From IMG/VR virus record IMGVR_UViG_3300043427_000721, positions 1 to 36,688 of that record: a DNA stretch of 36,688 nt; one strand, written 5' to 3'. A model generated the notes under the pieces. The model was not told the origin of the DNA and did not search any database. It saw only the letters and a program-made list of their open reading frames with translations. Of this stretch, positions 1 to 8,270 are shown piece by piece; the first letter of the stretch is position 1; every line of letters starts with the position of its first letter. Source of the stretch: a virus. Made by a program: the position numbers and the translations under genes.

Positions 1-127
1 TTATTCTATAAGTGGAATTAGCTTCGTAATCAAATACAAAGTTTGGAATATTATTTAATGCATTATTTCCAGTTGTGGATAAATCATTTGTTAGCTTTTG
101 ATTCAAAATATAAGAAATCCCACCTCC
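1..127. repeat. Left copy of 127-bp terminal direct repeat (assembly overlap)
   Basis: Bases 1-127 are identical to 36562-36688. A length of exactly 127 equals a common maximum k-mer of de Bruijn assemblers, so this is most simply the overlap left when a circular or circularly permuted molecule was assembled. It lies inside a reading frame that becomes continuous once the ends are joined, which also argues against a real physical terminus here. Confidence 0.95.
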
Positions 128-223
128 ACCAGAAGCATTCGCCCATTCAAGTTTGCCCTCATTGCTAACTCTTAGAAACTTACCACTATTATTTGTTTTT
201 GAAGGTATAAATTTGTAACTCAT
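1..223 (-). CDS. Fibre-like virion protein, N-terminal part (gene continues at the right end)
   Basis: This is the start of a protein split by the contig ends. The ATG at 223 lies 4 nt after the stop of the 952-aa tail protein (stop at 228-230). The reading begins MSYKFIPSKTNNSGKFLRVS and continues through a Ser-Gly4 linker into the repeat. Joined with 36230-36688 the protein is 184 aa. The N-terminal pattern (GKFLRV, then GKLEWA) is typical of short fibre or structural proteins that follow tail genes in phages of Bacteroidota, and the C-terminal half looks like a beta-rich, jelly-roll-like domain. Function is inferred from position and composition only. Confidence 0.8.
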   Translation of the reverse strand, partial: MSYKFIPSKTNNSGKFLRVSNEGKLEWANASGGGGISYILNQKLTNDLSTTGNNALNNIPNFVFDYEANSTYRI

Positions 224-227
224 TTTT

Positions 228-3086
228 TTAAACTATATGGTAATTACTTCCATCTGAAACTATTGTCACCGAGTCGTATTGTGTGTTTATTACATAGGTA
301 CCTGCGCCGTCAATAGTCTGCGTTGAGTAGCCATCTATTGTCACCGTGTTTGCGCTTGCATCTACTTTTTTAATGTAGAATAGCTTACCCATTTCATCCT
401 TTGCACTTGCAACAAATCCACTATCCGGTAAATTAATTGTAATATTACCACCGCTTGCATTAACGAGTAAAACAGTATCACTCCAAACTGCATCGTAGTT
501 AGCCGTAACCGACTTTACACGAACACCGGATCCGGTATCTTTAACTGCAAGTCCGTTAATATAAAGCGCTCCGCTTTGAGTAACTGTAGTTCCACTTGAC
601 CCTAAGACCATCGTATATTCAACACCTCCGGCTACAGTCACACCACTTGAGCCTAAAACACTTACTCCTTTTGTGCCTCCTGCAATATAAATATCCGAGC
701 CACTAACCTTTGCTCCTATTGTGCTATCATGAATAAATATATTTTCACCTAAACTTTCACCTCCTTGTACCGTGCCAGTCCTTTGTGTATTATACCAGCC
801 TGTAACATCATCCTCTTTTATTCCATCCCCTACATTGGTAGTGTTTGTTGGCTCAAAAGTTGGATATTCAATAAGTTTAATAAACTCACATTTAGTAACC
901 GACATTTGATTTGGATTGTAATCAAATATTCTGTTTAGCCTCCAATATTCACCTTCAAAATAATAGAAATTCTTAAAGTCTAATTTTGCAATGTCTAAAG
1001 GAGTCAAGTAAAAATATCCGGTAAATATTTTACTATTAATGTCGCTTATTTCTTGTATAAACTTTTTCCAATACTTATTGAATAAATTATTGTTAGTATA
1101 GTTTTGTGTGGTGTAAAACACCTCAACAGGAGCGCCAAAGTTAATATCCAATGTAGGTAACAAAGGATCGTCTAAGTGACCTACATACGGATAAGTAGTG
1201 TAATTAGTAGTTCCTGAAGATGCCACATACGAGTATGGATTTGTTGTAGTTTTAACACCGCCATAATAAAGAATCCTAATATTACCTTGTTTAGGTTTTG
1301 GCTGACCATTGTTATCGACTATAAATATTTTAGGAATAATACGATCAATGCCAATGTAATCAGCCAAAGGAGTCGGTGAAAAAATAAGTTCATTTTTGAT
1401 TTCGCTTTTAAGAAAATCATTCTCAATTTCATAATCTTTATATCCGTAAGTTTCGTTAAATTTCTTTTTGTAAAGTTCGTTATAATAATCATTGTCATCT
1501 TTGTAAGTAAAAATATATGTCTTACTTTCAAGATCTCCCATTGGTTTAGTTTCGTACGCTTTGGAGTAATCTAACTTATAGGACCAATCTAAAGTAGTGT
1601 TACCACTTGAAGCGAAATAGTCATCCCTTGGTTCAATAACTAATTTATTTGTTATCGTCTCATCCTGGTCCACGTAAAGGTTAAACATCTTGAATAAGGA
1701 TGACATAAACTCACTCTGCTTAATATTCTCAGGTAAGACATTGTTCATCTCTAAGTTGTCACCTTCTGTTACTTGAGTATTTGCAAGTTTGGCTGAAAAA
1801 TAACTATTTGTGTCTATATTAATATTTAATCCACCTCCGTTAGTGTATGGACTTAATAACCCACTTGTGGACGTTACATTAGCAGTCCAATGTTCACACC
1901 ATACTTGAGTTCCTGCCGGTATATTAACTAAGGCTTGTATATTAAATAAAGTTGTTGGACTTGTCGATCCTGTAGTAATTGTTCCACTGTAAATTATAGT
2001 TACTGCATTTGCTATTTGTGCCGATGCAAATACTATAGGTACTTGAACATAAATTTGGTTTGCAGACCTTATTCTTAAAGCACCTAAACCAAGGTTTAAT
2101 ATTGTATCATTATTAACCGTATTATTATGCTTTACGTTTATACTTACATTAAAAGATAATAAGTAGTTGCCAGTAAAAGGACTTGTGAATTTATAAGTTG
2201 ACGTGTCATAATTATTACCCGGATCATTATTTGGTGCCGTTGTGTCATTATCAAACACCATTGTAGTAAAACTATTTGTTGCTCCTACAGTCCAAGTAAT
2301 TGTATTAACAGCGTTACCACTTGCTCTAAATTCTCTATTTTGTATTTGTGTTTGACTTATTTTTAAAGTAGTTCCTGTAAACGGAATTACTAAACGCTTA
2401 AAAAATGCGCTATTAAAAAAGTTACTGCTATACTGAAACCCTGCCTGTGCAAATATCTTATCCACAATGGTCTTGACATAAACCGCAGGATAAAAATGCT
2501 TAACATCAAAAGTACTACCATTGGTATTACCATAATCAATAAGAGGATAGAGATAGCCTTCACCTGTAGGATCCCCACTTGAGAAATTGACATAATTACT
2601 TCCGTTTTTTATTATCGACGTGTCCCAACTATTAACTTGATTCTGCCTTGTGTATGTATGATCATATTCCGACAAGTCAATTTCTGACAACTTACTTTCT
2701 CCTATCGTAGTGAAAATATTTGCAAGGTTGCCATAAAATGATAATTCATATTCTACCTTTTCACCTACTACTACAATGTTATCAAGTTTGGCAAATCCTT
2801 TGAATACTTCGTTACCGTCCTGCAATACTAAAACATCCGCTTTTAAGTTAGGATTAAAGTTAGGCGTAAAGTTAGTACCTCCACTACTTGTTAGGTTTAC
2901 ACCTATATCCCAAATATGAGAAAATAAAACATTGTTATTTGACGTACCCGGAATAACTACAGTCTTACTAAAATTAGTATTTCTTTTTTGAGGCTCTCTA
3001 ATATCCGCAATAGCATAGTTTAACGGAACGCTTAAATCCTCGCTTAAATCAATTTGACTGTTATTTATAAATATCTCGGTTACCAT
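228..3086 (-). CDS. Large tail/baseplate protein with fibre-like C-terminus
   Basis: This 952-aa protein is probably a structural tail-tip or baseplate component. The N-terminus (VTEIFINNSQIDLSEDLSVP, then a KRNTNFSKTVVIPGT-type segment) is of a style often seen in the large tail protein of phages of Bacteroidota. The middle is rich in Asn, Thr, Tyr and aromatic residues. The last ~180 residues are Gly/Ser/Val-rich, with short repeats (VLGSSGVTV, VLGSSGTTV around residues 815-850) and a terminal domain resembling fibre tips (TVLLVNASGGNITINLP). It overlaps the preceding 417-aa tail gene by 7 nt, and the fibre gene starts 4 nt after it, so the three are co-translated. It may contact the host receptor. 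No catalytic motif was seen. Confidence 0.8.
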   Translation of the reverse strand: MVTEIFINNSQIDLSEDLSVPLNYAIADIREPQKRNTNFSKTVVIPGTSNNNVLFSHIWDIGVNLTSSGGTNFTPNFNPNLKADVLVLQDGNEVFKGFAKLDNIVVVGEKVEYELSFYGNLANIFTTIGESKLSEIDLSEYDHTYTRQNQVNSWDTSIIKNGSNYVNFSSGDPTGEGYLYPLIDYGNTNGSTFDVKHFYPAVYVKTIVDKIFAQAGFQYSSNFFNSAFFKRLVIPFTGTTLKISQTQIQNREFRASGNAVNTITWTVGATNSFTTMVFDNDTTAPNNDPGNNYDTSTYKFTSPFTGNYLLSFNVSINVKHNNTVNNDTILNLGLGALRIRSANQIYVQVPIVFASAQIANAVTIIYSGTITTGSTSPTTLFNIQALVNIPAGTQVWCEHWTANVTSTSGLLSPYTNGGGLNINIDTNSYFSAKLANTQVTEGDNLEMNNVLPENIKQSEFMSSLFKMFNLYVDQDETITNKLVIEPRDDYFASSGNTTLDWSYKLDYSKAYETKPMGDLESKTYIFTYKDDNDYYNELYKKKFNETYGYKDYEIENDFLKSEIKNELIFSPTPLADYIGIDRIIPKIFIVDNNGQPKPKQGNIRILYYGGVKTTTNPYSYVASSGTTNYTTYPYVGHLDDPLLPTLDINFGAPVEVFYTTQNYTNNNLFNKYWKKFIQEISDINSKIFTGYFYLTPLDIAKLDFKNFYYFEGEYWRLNRIFDYNPNQMSVTKCEFIKLIEYPTFEPTNTTNVGDGIKEDDVTGWYNTQRTGTVQGGESLGENIFIHDSTIGAKVSGSDIYIAGGTKGVSVLGSSGVTVAGGVEYTMVLGSSGTTVTQSGALYINGLAVKDTGSGVRVKSVTANYDAVWSDTVLLVNASGGNITINLPDSGFVASAKDEMGKLFYIKKVDASANTVTIDGYSTQTIDGAGTYVINTQYDSVTIVSDGSNYHIV

Positions 3087-4333
3087 TTTTGCACTTTTGA
3101 ATTAAATGAAGGCATGATCTCAAAGTCATAGTTAAATAAACCGTCCCTTGCGTGTGTTTTCTTAGTATAAGAATCAGTCTTTAAATTAACAGGTACGCAA
3201 ATGTTATTTGTAGTATCTACTACTCTTACATCTTTACTTCTAAATAAACCTTCCATCCATGCGCTTTCTCCCTCAGTTACCCATCCGCTAAACACTTTAA
3301 TTGAGTATTCAATCTCATTGTTAAATTGAGTGTTGGCTCTTTCAGTTGGACTGAATCCGTAAGACGTACCGCTCCAAACATAATTTGATTTTTCAAACAT
3401 TGAACGCTTGTAGTTATACATTTCTTGGAATCCACCGTAACAATTTATTGTATCGTAACCGCCCCATTGATTTAGCCACGTTAAACGTAAGTAGTCAACC
3501 TTTGCGCATTGTCTATCTATTGTGAAAGTAATTGGATCACTTACATACGTCAAAGTAGTATCTGAAATTCTAACCTTATAAGAATAAACACTTGAGTCAA
3601 TTATAGGCTGTGATCCACTGTTTAGTGAAGATATATTCAAGTTTCTTGTTCCTACATACGCCCTGCATCTTTTCTTTGCCCTTGTATTGGAAGGATATTG
3701 ACTATTCAAAAAAGTGTAGGTATTAATTACGCTTCCACTTGCATCAAATGTTTGAATGTCAATAACATAAGTCTCTACAGTATTATCTTGGTAAAAGTCT
3801 AAAACAAAGTCATCATTCTCACCTATTCTAAATTTATCGCCGGCGGTTAAAAATATCATGTCCGGAGTTGCACCATTTAACCTGCCTTCGTCGTATTGAT
3901 GATAATTAAACAAAGGATTGTTTCTGCCTGCATCAATTGTAAATTCATCTAATCCTGCACTTATTGCATATTTGTTTAATGAGCTGCTCAAATTTTGGTA
4001 AGTAACCACACCGGATGCTGGACCGTACTCTTCACCCCAACGTACATCGTATTCTACAATAGAATTAGGACATGTAACCACTCCACTCGATCCTGGCACC
4101 CAAACATCCAAACCAAAATAGTCTTGAATAACTCCCTGCAAGTCAAAGGCTGCATAACCATTGGACGGATGCACCGGTTTTTTAATACGTACATAATCTG
4201 GTGAATTGTTTATATAAACATCCGCAACATACTTAAAATTAGATTGCGTGTTGTTAGTCGAATCTAACGTATAAAGTATTTTATTATATCCCAATGCAGG
4301 ACTTTTAGCCGACTGATTAACTGTTATTGCCAT
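3080..4333 (-). CDS. Tail protein, distal-tail-like
   Basis: This is a 417-aa protein lying between a gp10-like completion protein and the large tail protein. The sequence is beta-rich with many Tyr, Asn and Asp residues, has no signal peptide, and shows no enzyme motif. Gene position suggests a distal tail or tail-tip structural subunit. The start overlaps the end of the upstream gene by 17 nt and the stop overlaps the downstream gene by 7 nt, typical of tightly packed late genes. The assignment as a tail protein rests on neighbours and general composition, not on a recognised catalytic or binding motif. Confidence 0.7.
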   Translation of the reverse strand: MAITVNQSAKSPALGYNKILYTLDSTNNTQSNFKYVADVYINNSPDYVRIKKPVHPSNGYAAFDLQGVIQDYFGLDVWVPGSSGVVTCPNSIVEYDVRWGEEYGPASGVVTYQNLSSSLNKYAISAGLDEFTIDAGRNNPLFNYHQYDEGRLNGATPDMIFLTAGDKFRIGENDDFVLDFYQDNTVETYVIDIQTFDASGSVINTYTFLNSQYPSNTRAKKRCRAYVGTRNLNISSLNSGSQPIIDSSVYSYKVRISDTTLTYVSDPITFTIDRQCAKVDYLRLTWLNQWGGYDTINCYGGFQEMYNYKRSMFEKSNYVWSGTSYGFSPTERANTQFNNEIEYSIKVFSGWVTEGESAWMEGLFRSKDVRVVDTTNNICVPVNLKTDSYTKKTHARDGLFNYDFEIMPSFNSKVQKW

Positions 4334-4925
4334 TGATATTTTCTACTTCGTTTTTTATTACTACTTCGACATCCCTTTTTAATGCTTTGCTAATTTCACT
4401 GCTAATGAATTTATTTAGTTTGTCGTTATTTTCACCTATTACATCCGTTAGCCATTTATTACCTTTAGTACCTTTTTTAAGGATCTTTGTGGCTATTGCG
4501 TAGCTTAGTGACCTTGCCTTTTGTTTGTCGGTTGCATAGGATCCAAACGCGTTTTGTTTGCCCGGACTGATAACCCACTTATAAATGGCAGGTTGTAATT
4601 TATTTCTTTTGCTTTTGTCAAACCCTTCTGCCTTACGTCCTTTGTCTAATTCGTCACCGTACTTATTGTAAAATATCTTTACACTTATTTTTTCTTTTGA
4701 CGATTCACTCGGCTGAGCGACTATTGATTGACTTAACGATCCGGTGGCATTCGATTCTTTTCTAACAAGTGAATCTTGCATCTCAGCCATAACACTCCCA
4801 ACTGCCCTAACTAAAATATCCAACGTATTTGTAAATGATAAATATTCAGCTTGTTTCTTTTTGATATTCTCTAAAGATGACAAACCTCCTTTATATTTAC
4901 TTGCGTTACTAATATTTAGTGCCAC
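4317..4925 (-). CDS. Head-tail/tail-completion protein, HK97 gp10-like
   Basis: This 202-aa protein has an N-terminal helical region (LSSLENIKKKQAEYLSFTN) and a central segment YGDELDKGRKAEGF, followed by an IYKWVISPGKQ segment. This 'alignment to a Gly-Arg-Lys turn then Trp-Ile' layout resembles tail-completion proteins related to HK97 gp10. The C-terminus is basic and helical. The frame opens with GTG at 4925 and no ATG is available near the 5' end, so GTG is the likely start. It overlaps the frameshifted part of the tail chaperone by 17 nt. The family call is moderate, made by eye. Confidence 0.55.
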   Translation of the reverse strand: MALNISNASKYKGGLSSLENIKKKQAEYLSFTNTLDILVRAVGSVMAEMQDSLVRKESNATGSLSQSIVAQPSESSKEKISVKIFYNKYGDELDKGRKAEGFDKSKRNKLQPAIYKWVISPGKQNAFGSYATDKQKARSLSYAIATKILKKGTKGNKWLTDVIGENNDKLNKFISSEISKALKRDVEVVIKNEVENINGNNS

Positions 4926-5187
4926 GGTTTATTTTTTTTCTAAGTTCCTCTAAATGCTTTTCTTTGTCCTTATAAAATGCCAACGTATTTAAAAATTCAA
5001 TCACTCCCATGTTCAAAAAGTAATCCCACTTTGTCCGGTCTGAATTACTCAAAGAATCTAAAACGTTATACCATCCCCATGCTCCCAGTCCTTTGTTTGC
5101 TCCTTCTGTAGCTTTTCCTTCAATTGGTTCATTGTCGAGTTCAAAAAGCTTGGGATAGTTTCGACTAATTTGATTAATAGAGTGCAA
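4909..5187 (-). CDS. Tail assembly chaperone, frameshift (T) segment
   Basis: This 92-codon open frame starts without an ATG: its first codon is TTG directly behind a run of nine T. It is in the -1 frame relative to the 205-aa gene at 5058-5675 and overlaps it by 130 nt. A -1 slip at the T run would fuse the first 163 residues of the upstream protein to this frame, giving a 255-aa product. This is the arrangement of lambda gpG/gpGT tail assembly chaperones, where the minor fusion product recruits tube subunits to the tape measure. Its sequence (GLGAWGWYNVLDSLSNSDRT) reads as a real folded, helical protein. An independent gene is possible but less likely given the absent start codon. Confidence 0.75.
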   Translation of the reverse strand: MHSINQISRNYPKLFELDNEPIEGKATEGANKGLGAWGWYNVLDSLSNSDRTKWDYFLNMGVIEFLNTLAFYKDKEKHLEELRKKINRGTKY

Positions 5188-5675
5188 AAAAAAAGCGTCA
5201 TCGGATATATTTTCTCAACACTTGCCGTTTTTAATACTTCCACTTTTGCATCAAATGTCAAATCAATCTTACGTTTAAACAGCCACCAACCTTTGTAAGG
5301 TGTTACAAATAAAGCAATTAACTTAGGTGTGTTAATTACAATATTCTCGTAGTCCTTTGTAAGTTCCGTTACACTAATATATTCACCTGCTGTTATTTGA
5401 CGGATGTCTAAACGAGGCTTCCATAAATAACCTCCTAACCTGAATGGTTTTGGATTAGTAGCTTTTGGAAATTCATTTACCCATGCAATGTCCTTTTGAG
5501 CTTGCACCCATGCATCCAATGTCATAGACTCTACTTCATCCACACTTAAACCACTTAGAATAGAAAATATACGTATTGACTTATCAAGTTTGTCAATTGA
5601 TGCATCCTGAACAATGTCGTATAATTCGATAAATTCAGTAATTGAAACGTCCTTCCAGCTTTGTGCTATTTTCAT
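5058..5675 (-). CDS. Tail assembly chaperone (gpG-like)
   Basis: This 205-aa protein begins MKIAQSWKDVSITEFIELYD and contains segments typical of chaperone-like tail proteins from phages of Bacteroidota: an N-terminal helical part (SIRIFSILSGLSVDEVESM), a central ITAGEYISVTEL segment and a C-terminal region near MTLFFCTLL. The codons CTT TTT TTT TGC at residues 161-164 contain a slippery T run that leads in the -1 frame into the 92-codon frame downstream. It follows the terminase gene and a terminator-like hairpin. In most siphophages the chaperone sits just before the tape measure; here five tail genes lie between them. Confidence 0.7.
   Translation of the reverse strand: MKIAQSWKDVSITEFIELYDIVQDASIDKLDKSIRIFSILSGLSVDEVESMTLDAWVQAQKDIAWVNEFPKATNPKPFRLGGYLWKPRLDIRQITAGEYISVTELTKDYENIVINTPKLIALFVTPYKGWWLFKRKIDLTFDAKVEVLKTASVEKIYPMTLFFCTLLIKLVETIPSFLNSTMNQLKEKLQKEQTKDWEHGDGITF
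5186..5195 (-). promoter_or_regulatory. Slippery site for -1 programmed ribosomal frameshift
   Basis: On the minus strand the zero-frame codons are CTT TTT TTT TGC, so the heptamer T TTT TTT lies in the correct phase (X XXY YYZ). Slipping back one base makes the next codon TTG, the first codon of the 92-codon frame. A homopolymer of nine is also a place for sequencing or assembly indels, but either explanation joins the two frames. Confidence 0.7.
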
Positions 5676-5704
5676 ATAATTAAGTACTAATTTTTTAAAA
5701 TTGG

Positions 5705-5737
5705 TAAATAAAAAAAGGCAGCCTTACTGGGCTACCC
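5705..5737 (-). terminator. Rho-independent terminator after terL
   Basis: On the minus strand a 7-bp stem (GGTAGCC with GGCTGCC, one G-T pair) encloses a 6-nt loop and is followed by seven T, A, then more T. It lies between the stop of the large terminase (5776) and the start of the tail chaperone (5675). It may separate packaging and tail transcription units or only attenuate read-through. Confidence 0.75.
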
Positions 5738-5775
5738 TTCCAAACAAAACCAAATCAATCGCTCAAATATACAAA

Positions 5776-6981
5776 TTAAAGTAATATGTACCTACCTCCT
5801 TTTGCAAAATCTTTGTATGCCTGATAGCAAATAGCCGTACTCATTACACCGTCATCATGAAATCCTGCCGGAGCTGAGTATTTAATCATGCGACTTTGTG
5901 GATTGTACTCGTAACTAAACACCTCAAATTCTTTTTTAAGCCATTCTAAGTCTAAAATAGTAACCTCCTTATTTTGACTTGCAACTAATAAACTTTCTAT
6001 TATATCCGTTTTGCTTTTAGCCGTCGTAACAAAAGGATGTACATTACAAATACCGCTCAAATCGTATCTAAGCGTCTCTAAAACAATATCGCCTATTGAA
6101 TTGACCTCTACGTACAAATCCGGACGAAAGTCTCTTAAAACGGTTTTAACATTGTTTAATATTTGCGCCCACTCCATTTGTCGCCACCTATCGCAGTAAA
6201 TCATCTGCCCTTTGTCATTCATTATTGTTAGTACCGTGTAGTCATCTGCCCTACCTAAGTCTAACCCGGCAACCATTCTCGATGTACGTTCGCCAACACC
6301 TACAGGAATATTGTTAAACAAATAGTGACCGCCATCAATAAACTCGGCTAAGTATTCTTGCCTGAAAATAATATCCGGCAAAGTCACCCTTGCATCGTCA
6401 ATCTCAGAAGGTGTAATAATTGGATTGTCGTAGGATGTCATCGTAAATGACTTATACTGTGGATTCACCCCATCCAATTGGTATAAATTGTAAAAATGAT
6501 TCTTACCCTTTGGAGTGCTAATTAATAACACTTTTTTACCCTTAACCAATACCGTTGCACGTAGGACCTCAGTCCATGCCTTTGCATCCATAAATGCAAA
6601 CTCGTCACAAACCAAATAGTCAAAAGTAAAACCACGAATATTGTCGTACCTCTCAGCCGAAAAGAATTGAATGGTCGATCCGGTTACATACTCAAGTAAT
6701 AAGTCCGACTGATTTACACTCCGGTAAATTTCAGGTCGTTTAATAAACGCTTTGTGAATATCCTGAAATACTTTTTTGCTTTGCTTGTAAACAGGACTCA
6801 CCCATGCGCATTTAACATTCTTATTGTTTAACGCCCAATACAAAAGTTGATTCGCTGCTAATAACGTTTTGCCAAACTGCCTGCCAATGTTTAAAAGGTA
6901 GTATTTGTGAGGCTCGTTATTGATCGAGTAGTGTATCTTCTCCTGATTCTGATGTGGTGTGTATAGTATCGCTCTTGCCAA
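5776..6981 (-). CDS. terL: Terminase large subunit (ATPase and nuclease)
   Basis: This 401-aa protein is the DNA packaging motor. The ATPase half shows a Walker A-like GRQFGKT (residues 33-39), a Walker B LVCDE (123-127) and a coupling motif ISTP (154-157). The RuvC-like nuclease half shows the first Asp in GLDLGRADD (D241), Glu in VEVNSIG (E292) and the terminal acidic pair in HDDGVMS (376-377). The frame has an upstream stop close by and no ATG before the Walker A, so translation probably begins at TTG 6981. The gene overlaps the small subunit by 65 nt, suggesting coupled translation. It packages DNA into the prohead with TerS and the portal. Confidence 0.96.
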   Translation of the reverse strand: MARAILYTPHQNQEKIHYSINNEPHKYYLLNIGRQFGKTLLAANQLLYWALNNKNVKCAWVSPVYKQSKKVFQDIHKAFIKRPEIYRSVNQSDLLLEYVTGSTIQFFSAERYDNIRGFTFDYLVCDEFAFMDAKAWTEVLRATVLVKGKKVLLISTPKGKNHFYNLYQLDGVNPQYKSFTMTSYDNPIITPSEIDDARVTLPDIIFRQEYLAEFIDGGHYLFNNIPVGVGERTSRMVAGLDLGRADDYTVLTIMNDKGQMIYCDRWRQMEWAQILNNVKTVLRDFRPDLYVEVNSIGDIVLETLRYDLSGICNVHPFVTTAKSKTDIIESLLVASQNKEVTILDLEWLKKEFEVFSYEYNPQSRMIKYSAPAGFHDDGVMSTAICYQAYKDFAKGGRYILL

Positions 6982-7336
6982 ACTCTGCCGTGAATTTCAT
7001 GTTACCTTTAATCTCCAAATTGTGCTGTTCAATATACCCCCTTTTCTTTGCCTTACACTTCAAATAAAAAATAGTGGATAGTGGATTACCCTTTGCTATT
7101 TGTTTGTGTAACTGTGTTTCTGCAAAGTCTAAAGCTACGTTTTCAATTTCTTTTACCCTTGCCTTATATTCTTTGTCGCTACGTAGCCAATGGTAGTGAG
7201 TTTCTCTTCTAATGCCTGCCAATCGGCTCGCACTGGTGACAATGCCTAACGATTTCTCTAAGGCTTCAATCATTTTTTGTTTATTCTCGATAGTCCCATA
7301 CGGATCATCGACCATTTTTTTAATTTCTTTACTCAT
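6917..7336 (-). CDS. terS: Terminase small subunit
   Basis: This 139-aa protein has a helix-turn-helix-like N-terminal half (KMIEALEKSLGIVTSASRLA, then RRETHYHWLRSDKEYKARV) and a helical middle (LDFAETQLHKQIAKGNPLST), the usual build of small terminase subunits that recognise viral DNA. It overlaps terL by 65 nt and the ParB-like gene by 4 nt, so it belongs to the same transcript. The C-terminal tail is acidic and Ser/Thr-rich and could contact the large subunit. The call rests on size, HTH pattern and position directly before terL. Confidence 0.85.
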   Translation of the reverse strand: MSKEIKKMVDDPYGTIENKQKMIEALEKSLGIVTSASRLAGIRRETHYHWLRSDKEYKARVKEIENVALDFAETQLHKQIAKGNPLSTIFYLKCKAKKRGYIEQHNLEIKGNMKFTAEFGKSDTIHTTSESGEDTLLDQ

Positions 7337-7851
7337 AAATTTATACTTAAATAAGCTCCGTCAAATTCTCTATCTAATATTTCTTGTATTTCAGTTTCAG
7401 CTTTTTGCAAGTCTTCCGGTGACTTAAACGTTATTTTCATTGTAGGCTCGTTGATAGGCTCGGCTTCAATTTCAATTTCAGGCTGTTCAAATGGTATATC
7501 CATCCCCCACTCTTTTAAATCAAGTGCCTCCCATTCATTTGCTAACTCATCCCAGTCCCAGTCACCAAACCCTACGTTATCTTTAATAATAAATTCCTTT
7601 TGTTGCTCAGGTGTTAAGTATGATGCATCAATGATAGGTACTTCGATCAGGCCGGCCTCAATACAAGCCTTAAGTCTCATGTTGCCCGCAAGTGCCTCCA
7701 TTTTTTCATTCACCACAATAGGACGTATCTTTAACATTTGCGGAAAATCAATAATAGACTGAACAAGTTTTTTAAACTTTGCATCCTTTATTATACGTGG
7801 ATTACTTGGATTTGGTTTTACCTCACCTATTTTAACTATCTTATAATTCAT
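7333..7851 (-). CDS. ParB-like N-terminal domain protein
   Basis: This 172-aa protein has the ParB/Srx-fold start (VGEVKPNPSNPR-like segment at residues 7-19), a basic FKKLVQSI helix, the RPIVVNEK strand and the ALAGNMRLKACIEAG motif, which replaces the usual DGHxR with AGNMR. The last 60 residues are acidic and Glu-rich. ParB-like proteins of this kind often sit next to small terminase genes and may be DNA binding or CTP-binding switches. It overlaps terS by 4 nt. Its function in packaging or partition is unproven. Confidence 0.8.
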   Translation of the reverse strand: MNYKIVKIGEVKPNPSNPRIIKDAKFKKLVQSIIDFPQMLKIRPIVVNEKMEALAGNMRLKACIEAGLIEVPIIDASYLTPEQQKEFIIKDNVGFGDWDWDELANEWEALDLKEWGMDIPFEQPEIEIEAEPINEPTMKITFKSPEDLQKAETEIQEILDREFDGAYLSINL

Positions 7852-8059
7852 TTTTTTCTTTTAAAAAGTCATATAAAAAAGTATACATTGCTGTTATGCA
7901 TCCACCGCAAAATGTATTCACGTGTCCGTAATTTAAACCCTCTGCAATCCCTTTGTAAAAAAAAGGATCGCCGGGACTGATATTAAATAGCTTCCAATTC
8001 TTGATAGCTTCTTTGTTGTTAATCAACTTGTTAAGCGATGATTCGTATAATTCTGACAT
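7841..8059 (-). CDS. Small protein of unknown function with Cys cluster
   Basis: The protein is about 72 aa from the ATG at 8059; an upstream TTG at 8071 is less likely. It contains ISPGDPFFYKGIAEGLNYGH and a FCGGCITAMYTFLYDF segment whose CxxC could bind metal or be part of a membrane-proximal hairpin. The start lies inside the end of the upstream membrane-protein gene (29-nt overlap) and the stop overlaps the ParB-like gene by 11 nt, so it is translated from the same message. I do not recognise the family. Confidence 0.65.
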   Translation of the reverse strand: MSELYESSLNKLINNKEAIKNWKLFNISPGDPFFYKGIAEGLNYGHVNTFCGGCITAMYTFLYDFLKEKNEL

Positions 8060-8270
8060 AAATAAATTCAATTAGTGAAGCGGTTAATCCCATTATTGAA
8101 GCCGTACCTACAGCCTCAAATATATTCCAAGTGTTATTTAAGTTTACTAATAAGGAAACCCAAAAAGTCATGCAGAGTACACAAGTAAACGGTTTACGTT
8201 TAAAAAACTTAGTGCCCTGTGCAAACTGACTAAATATCATTGCGAATGCTATTATTTTAATGTATGTCAT
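8031..8270 (-). CDS. Small membrane protein with CxxC motif
   Basis: This 79-aa protein has an N-terminal hydrophobic stretch (IKIIAFAMIFSQFA), a polar loop KPFTCVLCMTFW with a CxxC pair, and further hydrophobic segments (SLLVNL; VGTASIMGLTASLIEFIYV), giving two or three membrane spans. It lies at the end of the glycosyltransferase cassette and overlaps the upstream gene by 4 nt. It could be a membrane partner of the glycan-modifying enzymes or a superinfection-exclusion factor; both are inference from context. Confidence 0.7.
   Translation of the reverse strand: MTYIKIIAFAMIFSQFAQGTKFFKRKPFTCVLCMTFWVSLLVNLNNTWNIFEAVGTASIMGLTASLIEFIYVRIIRIIA

Noticed and set aside
1-127. True direct terminal repeat of a linear phage genome
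   Set aside because: Exactly 127 bp equals an assembler k-mer, and the coding frame passes through it. Real terminal repeats usually lie between genes near the terminase.
5705-5737. A third kissing-loop leader RNA in the gap after terL
   Set aside because: The hairpin loop (CAGTAA) has no complementary hairpin loop upstream, so this looks like a simple terminator. The same is true of 31107-31133 and 31682-31708.
7451-7762. 103-codon plus-strand open frame
   Set aside because: It is the complement of the ParB-like gene, which has clear motifs. No promoter or other plus-strand gene supports it; the same applies to other plus-strand frames such as 19517-19861 and 35586-35861.
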